From Sinorhizobium fredii (GTDB taxonomy: Bacteria; Pseudomonadota; Alphaproteobacteria; Rhizobiales; Rhizobiaceae), in NCBI RefSeq assembly GCF_002944405.1, contig NZ_CP024310.1:372001-436000 (forward strand): 64,000 bases of DNA. The letters run 5' to 3'. Below are positions 1-8,922 of the stretch, in pieces. Within the stretch, counting starts at the first letter, position 1. Each line of letters begins with the position of its first letter. The position numbers and the translations under genes are program-made. The notes beneath the pieces are model-generated. The model worked only from the letters and a program-made list of their open reading frames with translations, made no database searches and had not been told where the DNA came from.

Positions 1-1044
1 CAGCAGCTCATCGAAATCGCCAAGGCGCTGACGCTCAATGCCCGCCTGCTGATCCTGGACGAGCCGACCGCGGCGCTCGGCGGCGAGGAAACCCAACTCC
101 TCTTCCAGCAGATCGAACGGCTGAAGGCGGACGGGGTGGGCATCATCTACATCTCGCACCGTCTCGAGGAAATCCGCCAGATCGCCGACCGCGTCGTCGT
201 CATGCGCGATGGCGCCAAGGTCAAGGAATTCGACAGCGGCGACGTGCCGATCCGCACCATCGTCGAGGCCATGGTCGGGCGCTCGCTCGAGCGCATGTTC
301 CCGGCCCTGCCAGCGCCTCGGGAAGAGGTGACGCTTGAGGTCCGCGATCTCACCTCGCCGACGAATGCATTCCGCAATATCAGCTTTTCAGTCCGGAAGG
401 GCGAGGTCTTCGGCATCGCCGGCCTGATGGGCGCCGGCCGCACCGAACTCGTGCGCGCCATCACCGGCGCCGATCCGATTTCCGGTGGCGAGATTCTGTT
501 GAATGGCAATGCCGTCACGCCGCGCTCGCCAATCGACGCGATTCGCAGCGGGATGGTTCTCGTGCCGGAGGACCGCAAGCTCCAAGGTGTCGTGCTCGAT
601 CATTCGATCGCGGAGAACATCGGCTATGCCAATCTCGGCGCAATTGCCCGCAACGGCTGGGTTTCCTCCCGGCGTCTGCAACAGTTCGCCGACGAGTGCA
701 TCAGGAGGTTCGGCGTGAAAGGCCGCGGCCACCAGAACGCCGGCGAGCTTTCCGGCGGCAACCAGCAGAAGGTGGTGCTCGCCAAGTGGCTGGCGCGAAA
801 GCCGCAGGTCGTTGTGCTCGACGAACCGACGCGCGGCATCGACGTCGGCGCCCGCTCGTCGATCTACGACCTCATCATGGATCTCGCCCGCCAGGGGGTC
901 GCGGTGATCGTGGTCAGTTCCGATCTCGAGGAGGTGCTCGGCGTCTCCAACCGGATCATGGTCATGGCCCAGGGCAGACAGACCGGCATCCTTGATCGCG
1001 AGGACGCAAACGACGTCTCGGTCATGGAACTCGCGACGATTTGA
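1..1044 (+). CDS. Sugar ABC transporter ATP-binding protein, 5'-truncated by the window edge
   Basis: C-terminal 347 residues of a duplicated-ATPase (RbsA/MglA-type) subunit that would energise monosaccharide import at the inner membrane. The reading frame is open from base 1, so the true start lies upstream. What remains of domain 1 shows Walker B (LLILDEPTAAL, about residue 17). Domain 2 shows the degenerate Walker A typical of the family (GLMGAGRTEL, about 141), the signature LSGGNQQK (about 250) and Walker B VVVLDEPTRGID (about 271). An SDR dehydrogenase follows after 15 bases in the same transcript, and a terminator closes the pair, so the unit probably imports and oxidises a sugar or polyol. 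The substrate cannot be read from the sequence. Confidence 0.93.
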   Translation, partial: QQLIEIAKALTLNARLLILDEPTAALGGEETQLLFQQIERLKADGVGIIYISHRLEEIRQIADRVVVMRDGAKVKEFDSGDVPIRTIVEAMVGRSLERMFPALPAPREEVTLEVRDLTSPTNAFRNISFSVRKGEVFGIAGLMGAGRTELVRAITGADPISGGEILLNGNAVTPRSPIDAIRSGMVLVPEDRKLQGVVLDHSIAENIGYANLGAIARNGWVSSRRLQQFADECIRRFGVKGRGHQNAGELSGGNQQKVVLAKWLARKPQVVVLDEPTRGIDVGARSSIYDLIMDLARQGVAVIVVSSDLEEVLGVSNRIMVMAQGRQTGILDREDANDVSVMELATI

Positions 1045-1059
1045 ACAAGGAAGAAATTC

Positions 1060-1848
1060 ATGTCTGAAATCACGCTCAACGCGCCGAAACTGTTCGATCT
1101 CTCCGGCAACGTCGCCTTCGTGACGGGGGCGGGCAGCGGCATCGGGCAACGCATCGCCATGGGGCTGGCGCAGTGCGGCGCCGACGTTGCGCTGCTCGAT
1201 CGCCGCACCGACGATGGACTGGCGAAGACCGCGGAATTCATCGCCGGCACCGGGCGCCGCAGCATCCGCATCGCCGCCGACGTGACCAATGGCGCGGCGC
1301 TCAACGAGGCGGTCGCCCGCACCGAAGCGGAACTCGGCCCGCTTGCCCTTGCCGTGAACGCGGCCGGCATCGCCAATGCCAATCCGGCCGAGGAGATGGA
1401 GGAAAGCCAATTCCAGACGATGATGGACATCAACCTGAAGGGCGTTTTCCTGTCCTGCCAGGCGGAAGCCCGCGCCATGCTGAAGAACGGCCGCGGCTCG
1501 ATCGTCAACATCGCCTCGATGTCCGGCGTGATCGTCAACCGCGGCCTCAGCCAGTGCCACTACAATGCCTCGAAGGCCGGCGTCATTCATATGACGAAGT
1601 CGATGGCGATGGAATGGGTGGGCCGCGGCGTCCGCGTCAACACGATCAGTCCCGGCTACACGGCCACACCGATGAACACCCGGCCGGAAATGGTGCATCA
1701 GACCAAGCTGTTCGAGGAGCAGACCCCGATGCAGCGCATGGCGACGGTGGACGAGATGGTCGGGCCTGCCGTCTTCCTTCTTTCGAATGCGGCAAGCTTC
1801 GTGACCGGCGTCGACCTCCTGGTCGATGGCGGCTTCTGCTGCTGGTAA
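1060..1848 (+). CDS. SDR-family NAD(P)-dependent oxidoreductase
   Basis: Classical short-chain dehydrogenase of 262 residues, usual family length. It has the cofactor motif TGAGSGIG near residue 22, NAAG in the middle and the catalytic Ser (IASMSG) followed by YNASK about 13 residues later. The C-terminus GVDLLVDGGFCCW resembles sorbitol/arabinitol-type dehydrogenases, which fits the sugar ABC ATPase gene immediately upstream. AAGGAAG lies 8 bases before the ATG at 1060. Polyol or sugar oxidation is an inference from context; the fold and enzyme class are clear. Confidence 0.9.
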   Translation: MSEITLNAPKLFDLSGNVAFVTGAGSGIGQRIAMGLAQCGADVALLDRRTDDGLAKTAEFIAGTGRRSIRIAADVTNGAALNEAVARTEAELGPLALAVNAAGIANANPAEEMEESQFQTMMDINLKGVFLSCQAEARAMLKNGRGSIVNIASMSGVIVNRGLSQCHYNASKAGVIHMTKSMAMEWVGRGVRVNTISPGYTATPMNTRPEMVHQTKLFEEQTPMQRMATVDEMVGPAVFLLSNAASFVTGVDLLVDGGFCCW

Positions 1849-1857
1849 ATATCACGG

Positions 1858-1886
1858 GGCCAGCCTGAGCTGGCCTCTTGCTTTTT
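1858..1886 (+). terminator. Rho-independent terminator of the sugar ABC/SDR unit
   Basis: Seven-base perfect stem (GGCCAGC / GCTGGCC, loop CTGA) followed by TCTTGCTTTTT, 9 bases after the SDR stop codon. It also separates that unit from the riboswitch leader that starts about 25 bases later. Confidence 0.8.
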
Positions 1887-1910
1887 GCCGGTGAAATTCC
1901 TTATCTACGC

Positions 1911-2054
1911 TTGTTCTCAGGGCGGGGTGAAAATCCCCACCGGCGGTATCCGGAGCGATCCGGGAGCCCGCGAGCGCTCCCGCCGATGCGGAAGGTCAGC
2001 AGACCCGGTGAGAGGCCGGGGCCGACGGTTACAGTCCGGATGGAAGAGGACAAT
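1911..2054 (+). promoter_or_regulatory. FMN riboswitch (RFN element) in the ribB leader
   Basis: The leader contains the conserved RFN blocks in order: AGGGCGGGGTGAAAATCCCC with CACCGGCGGTA after it, an AGCCCGCGAGCG segment, GGTCAGCAGACCCGGTGAGA, then GCCGACGGTTACAGTCCGGA and TGGAAGAGGA. These form the multi-helix FMN aptamer. About 110 bases separate the aptamer from the ribB start; a CCGCTC-N6-GAGCGG hairpin lies at 2066-2082 and there is no U-tract, so control at the level of translation is more likely than termination. This is inference. Confidence 0.95.
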
Positions 2055-2166
2055 GTCAGCAAACCGCTCCTTGTCGAGCGGCGCGGACTTGTTCGCCCAA
2101 GGGATGAATAGCGGCCGAAACGCCGCAGTTTGATGCCGAAGCTGGCTACCCTTGAAAGGCAATGGA

Positions 2167-2796
2167 ATGGCAATCTCGAAAATTGAAGACGCAGTCGTGG
2201 CCCTGGCGCTGGGCGGCATGGTCGTCGTCGTTGACGACGAGGACCGGGAGAATGAGGGCGACATCATCGTCGCCTCGGACGCGGTGACGCCCGAAACGAT
2301 CGCTTTCATGATGAAGCACGCCCGCGGGCTGATCTGCGTCGCGATGGAAGGAGAGCGTCTCGATGCGCTCGATATCCCGCTCATGGTTCCGCAGAACACC
2401 GAGCTCCATAAGACCGCATTCACGGTCTCCGTCGATTACCTGCCCGCGACCACCACCGGCATTTCCGCAGCCGATCGCGCCGCGACCGTCCAGGCGCTGA
2501 TGGATCCCGACGCGCGTCCGGCGGACTTCGCCCGGCCGGGGCATGTCTTCCCCCTGCGGGCGCATCCGAACGGCGTGCGCGGACGGCCCGGACACACGGA
2601 GGCGGCGGTGGAACTGGCACGCCTTGCCGGCAAGTCCGCATCGGGTGTCATTTGCGAAGTTGCCAATGACGACGGAACGATGGCCCGGCTTCCGGAGCTC
2701 GTGGTGTTCGCTGAAACGCACCGGCTTCCGCTGATCACCATCAGAGACCTGATCGCATTCGTCGAGCAGCCGGCCGGCGCGGCACGGGCCGCGTAA
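2167..2796 (+). CDS. ribB: 3,4-dihydroxy-2-butanone-4-phosphate synthase
   Basis: Converts ribulose 5-phosphate to the four-carbon precursor of riboflavin. The 209-residue protein is a stand-alone RibB with no GTP cyclohydrolase II domain. It carries the acidic loop DDEDRENEGD near residues 25-34, the TTTGIS segment and the RPGHVFPL and GHTEAAVEL motifs of the active site. The ATG at 2167 is chosen because GAAAGG precedes it by 7 bases; an upstream in-frame TTG at 2152 has no such site. The FMN riboswitch in its leader implies repression when FMN is abundant. Confidence 0.95.
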   Translation: MAISKIEDAVVALALGGMVVVVDDEDRENEGDIIVASDAVTPETIAFMMKHARGLICVAMEGERLDALDIPLMVPQNTELHKTAFTVSVDYLPATTTGISAADRAATVQALMDPDARPADFARPGHVFPLRAHPNGVRGRPGHTEAAVELARLAGKSASGVICEVANDDGTMARLPELVVFAETHRLPLITIRDLIAFVEQPAGAARAA

Positions 2797-2804
2797 CCTC
2801 ATCA

Positions 2805-2826
2805 GGCTGCCTGAAAACAGGCGGCC
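2805..2826. terminator. Probable bidirectional terminator hairpin
   Basis: Nine-pair stem (GGCTGCCTG / CAGGCGGCC, one G-U pair, loop AAAA) between the convergent ends of ribB and the TPR regulator. There is no long T-tract on either side, so function is only probable. Confidence 0.45.
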
Positions 2827-2847
2827 ATTCGCTTCGGCTCGTCGAGC

Positions 2848-4443
2848 TCACTCGGGCAGACCGGCCAGCCGCAGCCCATCCGCGAACCGCGCCAGATCTT
2901 CGGGTCGATGGATCGGGAGCCAGTCCTTGAGGTTGGAGAGGCGCAAGGACGGATCGAGCGTGCGCAGGCGCTGCATCGCATGCCCTGCTTCGTCGATGCG
3001 CCCGGCGAGCGCATGGCTTGCCGCCGCCAGGGCGGCTGCCGGAAGCAAGCTGGGCAGGTTCCCGAGCGCCTTTTCTGCCCAGGCCGAGGCGGGATCGAAG
3101 CGCCCGGCGAAGAAATTTGCCAGCGCCATGCCGACCTGCATGCGGAACATTTCCGGATCCAGCGGACTGAGGCGAACGGCATGCGTCAAGTGTTCTGTTG
3201 CAGCGTCCGTTTCGCCGCGAAGCGCGCGGAGCGCACCGCCGAGATACCAGGCGGGAGCGAGATTGGGATTGAGCAGGACGGCCCGGTCGATGAGCGCGAT
3301 ACCGCCGTCGAGGTCGCCGGTGAGATGGGCGAGCGCATGTCCGCCTCTCGTCAACGCCACCGCATCGTCGCGGCCGAGTTGGACGGCGAGCCGCGCTAGG
3401 CGGGCGCCCTCGGCGATCTCGCCCGGAGGATCGATCATCCAACCGTTCAACTTTCGCCAGAAATGGCACCAGGCGGCCATGCTGTAGGCGGACGCGAATT
3501 CCGCATCAAGCTCGGCCGCCTTGTAGAACAAGGGTAGCGCCGCCTCGATGGCCTCCCGGGTTCCGCTGTGCAGCTTCGCCATGCCGCGCAGGTAATAGTC
3601 ATAGGCGTCCAGGCTTTCCGTCGGCTTGCGCTTGGCGCGCTCGATCTCCGCCCGTTCGAGCTGCGGCGCGATCGCCCCGACGACGCTTTCGGCTATCTGA
3701 TCCTGCAATTCGAAGATGTCGTCGAGCGTGCCTTCGAAGCGCTCCGCCCAGAGATGCGTCCCGCTCGTGGCGTCGATGAGCTGCCCGGTGATGCGCACCT
3801 TGTTGCCGGATTTGCGCACGCTGCCTTCGAGCACGTAGCGCACGCCAAGCTCTTCGCCGACGTCTCTCGTATCCACCGTCCGGCCCTTGTAGGTGAAGCT
3901 CGAATTGCGCGCGATGACGAACAGCCAGCGGATGCGCGACAGGGCGGCTATGATGTCCTCCACCACGCCGTCGGCGAAATAGTCCTGCTCCGGGTCGCCG
4001 CTGAGATTCTGGAAGGGCAGGACGGTGATCGAGGGCTTGTCCGGGAGGACGAGCGCGGAAGGAGGCTCCCCCGTTTCGCTTGGCGAGTGTCCGACGATGC
4101 CCGGTCCGTCGGGGTGGCTCGGTTTTGCGATCTCGCCGGTCTCGATCACCCCTATGAAGCGGAAGCCCTTGCGGGCGACGGTGCGGACCAGGCGCTGCTC
4201 TTCACCGTTGTCGCCGATTGCCTTGCGCACCGCGTTGATGTGGCTGGTGATCGTCGATTCCGAGACGATCCGGCCGCTCCATACCGCCTGAAGCAGATCG
4301 TCCTTGCTGACGACGCGGTCGCGGTTCCTGACGAGATGCAGCAGCAGGTCGAAGACCTGCGGCCCGACGGTCACCACTTCCGAGCGCAGGGTAAGCTCCC
4401 GGCGCTCGGGGTCGAGCACGTAGTCTCCAAACACGAATTGCAC
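2848..4443 (-). CDS. Winged-helix / TolB-like / TPR transcriptional regulator
   Basis: 531-residue protein. Its first ~100 residues are an OmpR/ToxR-type DNA-binding winged helix (QVFDLLLHLVRNRDRVVSKD and the recognition region STITSHINAVRKAIGD). A TolB-N-like segment follows (SITVLPFQNLSGDPEQDYFA, AERFEGTLDDIFELQDQIA), then TPR-like repeats to the C-terminus. In the family this layout is often labelled adenylate cyclase-like, but no cyclase domain is present here. Start: the GTG at 4443 gives the usual VQFVFGDYVLDPERREL beginning and has GAGGGA upstream; a longer GTG start at 4539 adds 32 unlike residues. No receiver domain is seen, so the signal is unknown. The neighbouring gene, divergent at 4694, could be a target. 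Confidence 0.85.
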   Translation of the reverse strand: MQFVFGDYVLDPERRELTLRSEVVTVGPQVFDLLLHLVRNRDRVVSKDDLLQAVWSGRIVSESTITSHINAVRKAIGDNGEEQRLVRTVARKGFRFIGVIETGEIAKPSHPDGPGIVGHSPSETGEPPSALVLPDKPSITVLPFQNLSGDPEQDYFADGVVEDIIAALSRIRWLFVIARNSSFTYKGRTVDTRDVGEELGVRYVLEGSVRKSGNKVRITGQLIDATSGTHLWAERFEGTLDDIFELQDQIAESVVGAIAPQLERAEIERAKRKPTESLDAYDYYLRGMAKLHSGTREAIEAALPLFYKAAELDAEFASAYSMAAWCHFWRKLNGWMIDPPGEIAEGARLARLAVQLGRDDAVALTRGGHALAHLTGDLDGGIALIDRAVLLNPNLAPAWYLGGALRALRGETDAATEHLTHAVRLSPLDPEMFRMQVGMALANFFAGRFDPASAWAEKALGNLPSLLPAAALAAASHALAGRIDEAGHAMQRLRTLDPSLRLSNLKDWLPIHRPEDLARFADGLRLAGLPE

Positions 4444-4693
4444 GTCGGCATCCCTCGACCGAGCGGCTCGGCTTGCCAGCCGGAGCAGCGGCGACACTTC
4501 TGTCCATTGATAGCACGGCTCGCCGTAACGCGCTCGCACCTCTGCCGCAAGATGACCGACAACCCGCTTGGACGGATAACCAAGCTTTCCTCAAGGTCAA
4601 TTCAAGCCCGCGGCAAGGACTCCCGGCAAGCTTGCAGGCACTCTCCCCCCCGGATCGACGGCAAAGATGCGGTCGGCAGAAACGGAGAGAGCC

Positions 4694-5446
4694 ATGAAGA
4701 TCGTCGTCATCGGAGGCACCGGCCTCATCGGATCGAAACTCGTGAAGAACTTGACGGAGCGCGGCCATGAGGTGCTCGCAGCCGCCCCCAACACCGGCGT
4801 CAACACCATCACCCGCGAGGGCCTGGCCGAAGCGCTGGACGGGGCGGAGATCGTCGTCGACGTCGCCAACGCGCCGGTTTGGGAAGACAAGGCAGTCCTC
4901 GAATTCTTCGAGACGTCAGGCCGCAACCTCCTGGCCGCGGAAGCTGCCGCCGGCGTCCGCCACCATGTGGCCCTCTCGATCGTCGGCAGCGAACGGCTTC
5001 CCGACAACGGCTATTTCCGGGCGAAGGTCGCGCAGGAAAACCTCATCAAGGCGTCCGGCATTCCCTACACCATCCTGCGCGCCACGCAGTTCTTCGAGTT
5101 CGTCGGCGGCATTGCCCAGGCGGGCACGGTCGGTGACGAGATTCGCCTGTCGCCGGCGCTGTTCCAGCCCATGGCCTCCGACGATGTCGCGGCGGCGCTC
5201 ACCGATGTCGCGCTTGCGCCGCCGGTCAAGGGCACCGTTGAAGTGGCCGGTCCGGAGGCGATCCCGCTCGACGAGGGGGTCAGGCGCTTCCTCAAGGCAA
5301 CCAGGGACGCGCGCAAGGTCGTACCGGACGTGCACGCGCGCTACTTCGGCTCCGTCCTCGACGATCAATCGCTGACCCCCGGCAGCAATGCACGCATCGG
5401 CGCAATCCGGTTCGAGGATTGGCTCGCCCGGCAAGCCGCCCACTGA
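4694..5446 (+). CDS. NmrA/atypical-SDR NAD(P)-binding protein
   Basis: 250-residue Rossmann protein with the N-terminal motif GGTGLIGSKLV and no YxxxK active site, typical of NmrA-like or NAD(P)H-binding SDR-fold proteins. Such proteins act as redox sensors or as small-molecule reductases. GGAGAG 5 bases upstream supports the ATG at 4694 over an in-frame ATG at 4667. It is divergent from the TPR regulator and is followed by a perfect hairpin, so it is probably its own transcription unit. Substrate not recognisable. Confidence 0.85.
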   Translation: MKIVVIGGTGLIGSKLVKNLTERGHEVLAAAPNTGVNTITREGLAEALDGAEIVVDVANAPVWEDKAVLEFFETSGRNLLAAEAAAGVRHHVALSIVGSERLPDNGYFRAKVAQENLIKASGIPYTILRATQFFEFVGGIAQAGTVGDEIRLSPALFQPMASDDVAAALTDVALAPPVKGTVEVAGPEAIPLDEGVRRFLKATRDARKVVPDVHARYFGSVLDDQSLTPGSNARIGAIRFEDWLARQAAH

Positions 5447-5453
5447 ACCTCCG

Positions 5454-5481
5454 GCGGGCCGCCAAGACGAATGCGGCCCGC
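5454..5481 (+). terminator. Probable terminator after the NmrA-like gene
   Basis: Perfect 9-base stem GCGGGCCGC / GCGGCCCGC with a 10-base loop, 8 bases after the stop codon. Only a short CCTTTT follows 10 bases later. Confidence 0.5.
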
Positions 5482-5524
5482 TCGGCCCTGACCTTTTGAC
5501 AGTTATCCTCGAAGGAGAAATGCC

Positions 5525-5938
5525 ATGCTTGCACGATTTCTCTCGGCCGCTGCCTTCGCAGCGCTTTCGATCACCGCAGCTTCGGCCGCCGACAGCCCGG
5601 CGGGCAAGGTAACCGTCGTCTTCGACCACGCGCTTCCCAACGTCCCCGGCAAGAGCATGAAGGGCGTTCTCGTCGAATACGGGCCGGGCGGCGCGTCGCC
5701 GGCCCACACCCATCCGAAATCCGCCTTCATCTATGCAACCGTGCTTGAGGGCGCGATCCGCAGCAGCGTCAACGGCTCGCCGGAAAAGGTCTACAGAGCC
5801 GGCGAGAACTTCTACGAAGAACCGGGCTCGCATCACCAGGTAAGCGCGAATGCCAGCGATACGGAGCCTGCACGGCTGCTGGCGGTGTTTGTCGTCGATA
5901 CCGCCGAAACGGAGCTGACCACGCCCATCGGACAATAA
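5525..5938 (+). CDS. Secreted cupin-domain protein
   Basis: 137 residues with a clear Sec signal peptide (about residues 1-20, cleavage after ASAA) and one small cupin barrel. The cupin metal motif is visible as GPGGASPAHTHPKSAFIYAT and the later GENFYEEPGSHHQVS, giving the His/Glu ligands of motif 1 and the His of motif 2. GAAGGAG precedes the start. It is expected to act in the periplasm. Related proteins are found beside SDR and efflux genes as here, but no substrate can be assigned. Confidence 0.85.
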   Translation: MLARFLSAAAFAALSITAASAADSPAGKVTVVFDHALPNVPGKSMKGVLVEYGPGGASPAHTHPKSAFIYATVLEGAIRSSVNGSPEKVYRAGENFYEEPGSHHQVSANASDTEPARLLAVFVVDTAETELTTPIGQ

Positions 5939-6026
5939 CCAACGTCGCTCGATGCCCGCAGTCCCGGGAGGCGATCGCCGCCAGGGCTGCTTCCCGGGTC
6001 ATCGGCATCCAACAGGAACTGAGAAA

Positions 6027-7124
6027 ATGGATACGCTCGAGGACAAGATCGCCATCGTCACCGGCAGGAGCCCTGCGAAAAATGTCGTCGTGGCGCAATC
6101 CAAAAAGAAGAAGATCGCCGGCTTGGCTCTGTGCGTCGGCGCCGTCGCCGTCATGGCCGGCGGTTGGGCCTGGGCCAGTTCGGGCGGCGCAGCGTCGACC
6201 GACAATGCCTATGTCCGCGGCGACGTGACGTCGCTCGCGCCGAAGGTTGCGGGTTACGTCACGGCCGTGGCGGTTCAGGACAACCAGACCGTCCGAGCGG
6301 GTGACGTCCTGTTCCGGATCGACGATCGGGACTACCGTGCACGGCTTCAACAGGCCGTCGCCAATGTCGAAGCTGCCGAGGCTCGCCTCATCAATGTCGA
6401 TGCCGAGACAGAGCTTCAGCATGCGCTCATCCGCCAGGCCGAGGCCCAGAGCCGGTCGGCCGCGGCCGAGCTCGATCTGGCGACCAAGGCCTATGATCGC
6501 CGCCGCGAACTCATCCGCAGCAACACCGTCAGCCAGGCCCATGTCGATGAAAGCGATGCGGCACGCACCAGAGCCGAAGCGAACGTCTCGGCCGCCGCTG
6601 CGACGGTAGAGGCGCAGCAGCACCGCATCGCCGTCCTTGCCGCTCAGCGCGAAGCGGCCGTTGCTGCCGTCGCGCAGGCGGAGGCGGCGCGCGACCTCGC
6701 CCAGATCGATCTCGACAGCACCATCGTACGGGCGCCGGTCGCGGGCGTCATCGGCAACCGCCAGGTCCGCGTCGGTCGGCTTGTCGCGCCCGGCGCTTCC
6801 CTGCTCGAGATCGTTCCGGTCAACGACGTGTGGGTCGTGGCCAATTTCAAGGAAACCCAGCTCGAACATATCCGGCCCGGCCAGCGCGCCCGCATCACCA
6901 TCGACGGCTATCCGAACGGGGCGCTTGACGGCGTGGTGGACAGCTTTGCGCCGGGCAGCGGCTCTGCCTTCAGCCTGCTTCCCGCGGACAATGCGACAGG
7001 CAACTTCGTTCGCGTCGTCCAGCGCGTTCCGGTGAAGATCCGGCTTGCCAACAATCCCTCGCCCGGCCGCATCGTGCCCGGCCTGTCCGCGCGCGTAGAA
7101 ATCGCGCCGGGAGGCGGCTCATGA
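6027..7124 (+). CDS. HlyD/EmrA-family membrane fusion protein with an SDR-like N-terminal tail
   Basis: Periplasmic adaptor of a drug efflux pump, 365 residues. One membrane segment (about residues 32-50) is followed by the lipoyl half-motif STDNAYVRGDVTSLAPKVAG, a coiled-coil hairpin rich in Ala/Glu/Arg (about 105-220), and the beta-barrel region (LDSTIVRAPVAGVIGN, VWVVANFKETQL). The MFS partner overlaps by 4 bases (ATGA), so translation is coupled. Odd feature: residues 1-13, MDTLEDKIAIVTG, match the start of a classical SDR enzyme, not an EmrA, which suggests an in-frame fusion at the 5' end. The ATG at 6027 is the only start with a plausible leader; one at 5952 is far upstream. Confidence 0.9.
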   Translation: MDTLEDKIAIVTGRSPAKNVVVAQSKKKKIAGLALCVGAVAVMAGGWAWASSGGAASTDNAYVRGDVTSLAPKVAGYVTAVAVQDNQTVRAGDVLFRIDDRDYRARLQQAVANVEAAEARLINVDAETELQHALIRQAEAQSRSAAAELDLATKAYDRRRELIRSNTVSQAHVDESDAARTRAEANVSAAAATVEAQQHRIAVLAAQREAAVAAVAQAEAARDLAQIDLDSTIVRAPVAGVIGNRQVRVGRLVAPGASLLEIVPVNDVWVVANFKETQLEHIRPGQRARITIDGYPNGALDGVVDSFAPGSGSAFSLLPADNATGNFVRVVQRVPVKIRLANNPSPGRIVPGLSARVEIAPGGGS

Positions 7125-8725
7125 CCACGGTATTTACGGCCACGAGCCGCGACAGATCCACGGCCGGAACCATTCTTATTGCCGGCATCGTGCTTGCCAC
7201 TCTGACCGAAGCGATCGCCAGCACCGTCCTGTCGCTAGGACGCGGCGATATCATTGGCGACACCCATGCGACGCCGGACGAGTTCGCCTGGCTGGACATC
7301 GGTTATACCACGCTCAAGCTTATCGGATTCCTGGCCGCCCCCTGGCTGATGAACCGTATTCGTCCGCTGAACCTGGTGATCGGCGCAACCCTGGTCATGG
7401 GCATGGCTTGCGGCATTGCCGCCATGACGGATCGCCTTGACCTGATGGTCGCCCTCCGCATCCTCCAGGGCCTTTCCGGTGGCACTCTGCTTGTCGCCGG
7501 CCAGGCGATCATCTTTTTCGCCTATCCGCGATCCCGCCAGCCGATCCTGCAGGCCCTATTCGCGATGGGGGCCGTCGTCGCCCCCGCGACAATCGCGCCT
7601 GCCCTTCAGGGGTGGTTGATCGATAGCCAATCCTGGACATGGATCTTCTTCAGCGTCGTTCCGGTGGCGCTCGCGGCTGTCGGGCTGCTGTTGATCGCGA
7701 ACCCGCCGACAACGCCCGAGATCGTGCACCGTCCGTTCGATTGGATCGGCTTCGCGCTGATCTCGGTCGCGCTTTTCTGCTTCACCTACGTCTTCAGCCA
7801 GGGCAGCCGATGGGACTGGTTCGAGGAGCCGCGCATCCTGTGGCTGACGGTGATCGGCACAGCCACGCTGCTGGCATTTCTCGGCCAGCAGGTTCTGGCC
7901 AAAGGCCGGGGCCTCATCGATTTCACCCTGTTCGGATCGGAGGATTTTACCTTCGCCTTCATCGTCAGTTTCGTCGCCGGCGCCGCCCTGTTCGGCAGCG
8001 CGTTCCTGATTCCGTCCTTTGCCGTATCGGTCCTCGCATTCAGGCCTACGGACGCCGGCCTGCTCCTGTTGCCGAGCGGCGGGCTGTTCATCGCCGCCCT
8101 GCTCCTCGCCGCCTTTCTCTTCCAGGTACGCCGCGTTCCGCCCTTCGCCACGGTGCCGTTCGGCATCCTGATGATCATGGTCGCGATGTGGATGCTCTCC
8201 GGTTCGACCAGCGAGAGCGGTGCCGACGACATGATGGCGGCGATCCTGCTGCGTGGCCTCGGCCTTGGCTTCCTGTTCCTGTCGATCACGCTGATCGCCT
8301 TCGGCAACCTCAACAGCCGAAATCTCGCCTCCGGGATCGGTCTCTTCAATACAGGCCGCCAGCTCGGCGGGCTCGCGGGGGTCGCAGCGCTCCAGACGCT
8401 GATCGACCATAACCTCGTCGCCAATCTCGCCGTCCTCGGCGCCAATGTCACTGCCGGCAAGCCCGCGGTGATCGAGCGGCTGGCGACCACGGCGGCTATG
8501 CTTTCAGCAAAGGGGATGGACGCAGCCGCCGCCAGCCGAGCGGCAACCAGCCTTCTCGGCCGGACCGTGACAGGTCAGTCCAGCGTGATTGCCTTTGACA
8601 CGGCCTTCAATGCGGTCGCACTGCTGTTCGTCGTCGCCGCCCCGGTGCTGGTCGGCATCAAGATCGGACTCTCCAGGTACGCGAAAGCGCGCTCTGCCCG
8701 GCTGCTGAAGGCGAAGGCGTCGTAG
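7121..8725 (+). CDS. MFS efflux transporter, EmrB/DHA2-like
   Basis: 534-residue, highly hydrophobic protein with about 14 membrane segments, the length usual for DHA2 drug:proton antiporters. Visible landmarks are the conserved helices around LVIGATLVMGMACGIAAM and LQGLSGGTLLVAGQAI, and a C-terminal cytoplasmic KAKAS tail. With the fusion protein upstream it forms an EmrAB-type pump; an outer-membrane TolC-like partner is not in the window. The two AraC-type genes downstream are candidates for its control, but the 198-base gap and same orientation leave that open. Confidence 0.9.
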   Translation: MTTVFTATSRDRSTAGTILIAGIVLATLTEAIASTVLSLGRGDIIGDTHATPDEFAWLDIGYTTLKLIGFLAAPWLMNRIRPLNLVIGATLVMGMACGIAAMTDRLDLMVALRILQGLSGGTLLVAGQAIIFFAYPRSRQPILQALFAMGAVVAPATIAPALQGWLIDSQSWTWIFFSVVPVALAAVGLLLIANPPTTPEIVHRPFDWIGFALISVALFCFTYVFSQGSRWDWFEEPRILWLTVIGTATLLAFLGQQVLAKGRGLIDFTLFGSEDFTFAFIVSFVAGAALFGSAFLIPSFAVSVLAFRPTDAGLLLLPSGGLFIAALLLAAFLFQVRRVPPFATVPFGILMIMVAMWMLSGSTSESGADDMMAAILLRGLGLGFLFLSITLIAFGNLNSRNLASGIGLFNTGRQLGGLAGVAALQTLIDHNLVANLAVLGANVTAGKPAVIERLATTAAMLSAKGMDAAAASRAATSLLGRTVTGQSSVIAFDTAFNAVALLFVVAAPVLVGIKIGLSRYAKARSARLLKAKAS

Positions 8726-8922
8726 CGCCTGACACTGTTGCGCATCGATTTTGCCGGCCCTATGCTTTGGGCAGTTTCGCGCCACGGCTTCCGACGGTAG
8801 GGGAAGCATGCGACACCAGGAGGGAAATCCCCGCTGTCTGCGGGAGGACGCCGGCGAGGACGTGACGGGCACCCTTCCGCTGGGTCTGTCGTGGCGGCTT
8901 TGAGGGATGCAACCGGGGTCGC

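Noticed and set aside
388..1698. 436-codon minus-strand open frame
   Set aside because: Antisense to the sugar ABC ATPase and the SDR gene, both with full motifs; His/Asp/Arg-rich product typical of shadows.
3568..4770. 400-codon plus-strand open frame
   Set aside because: Antisense to the TPR/winged-helix regulator and running into the start of the NmrA-like gene; no domain recognised.
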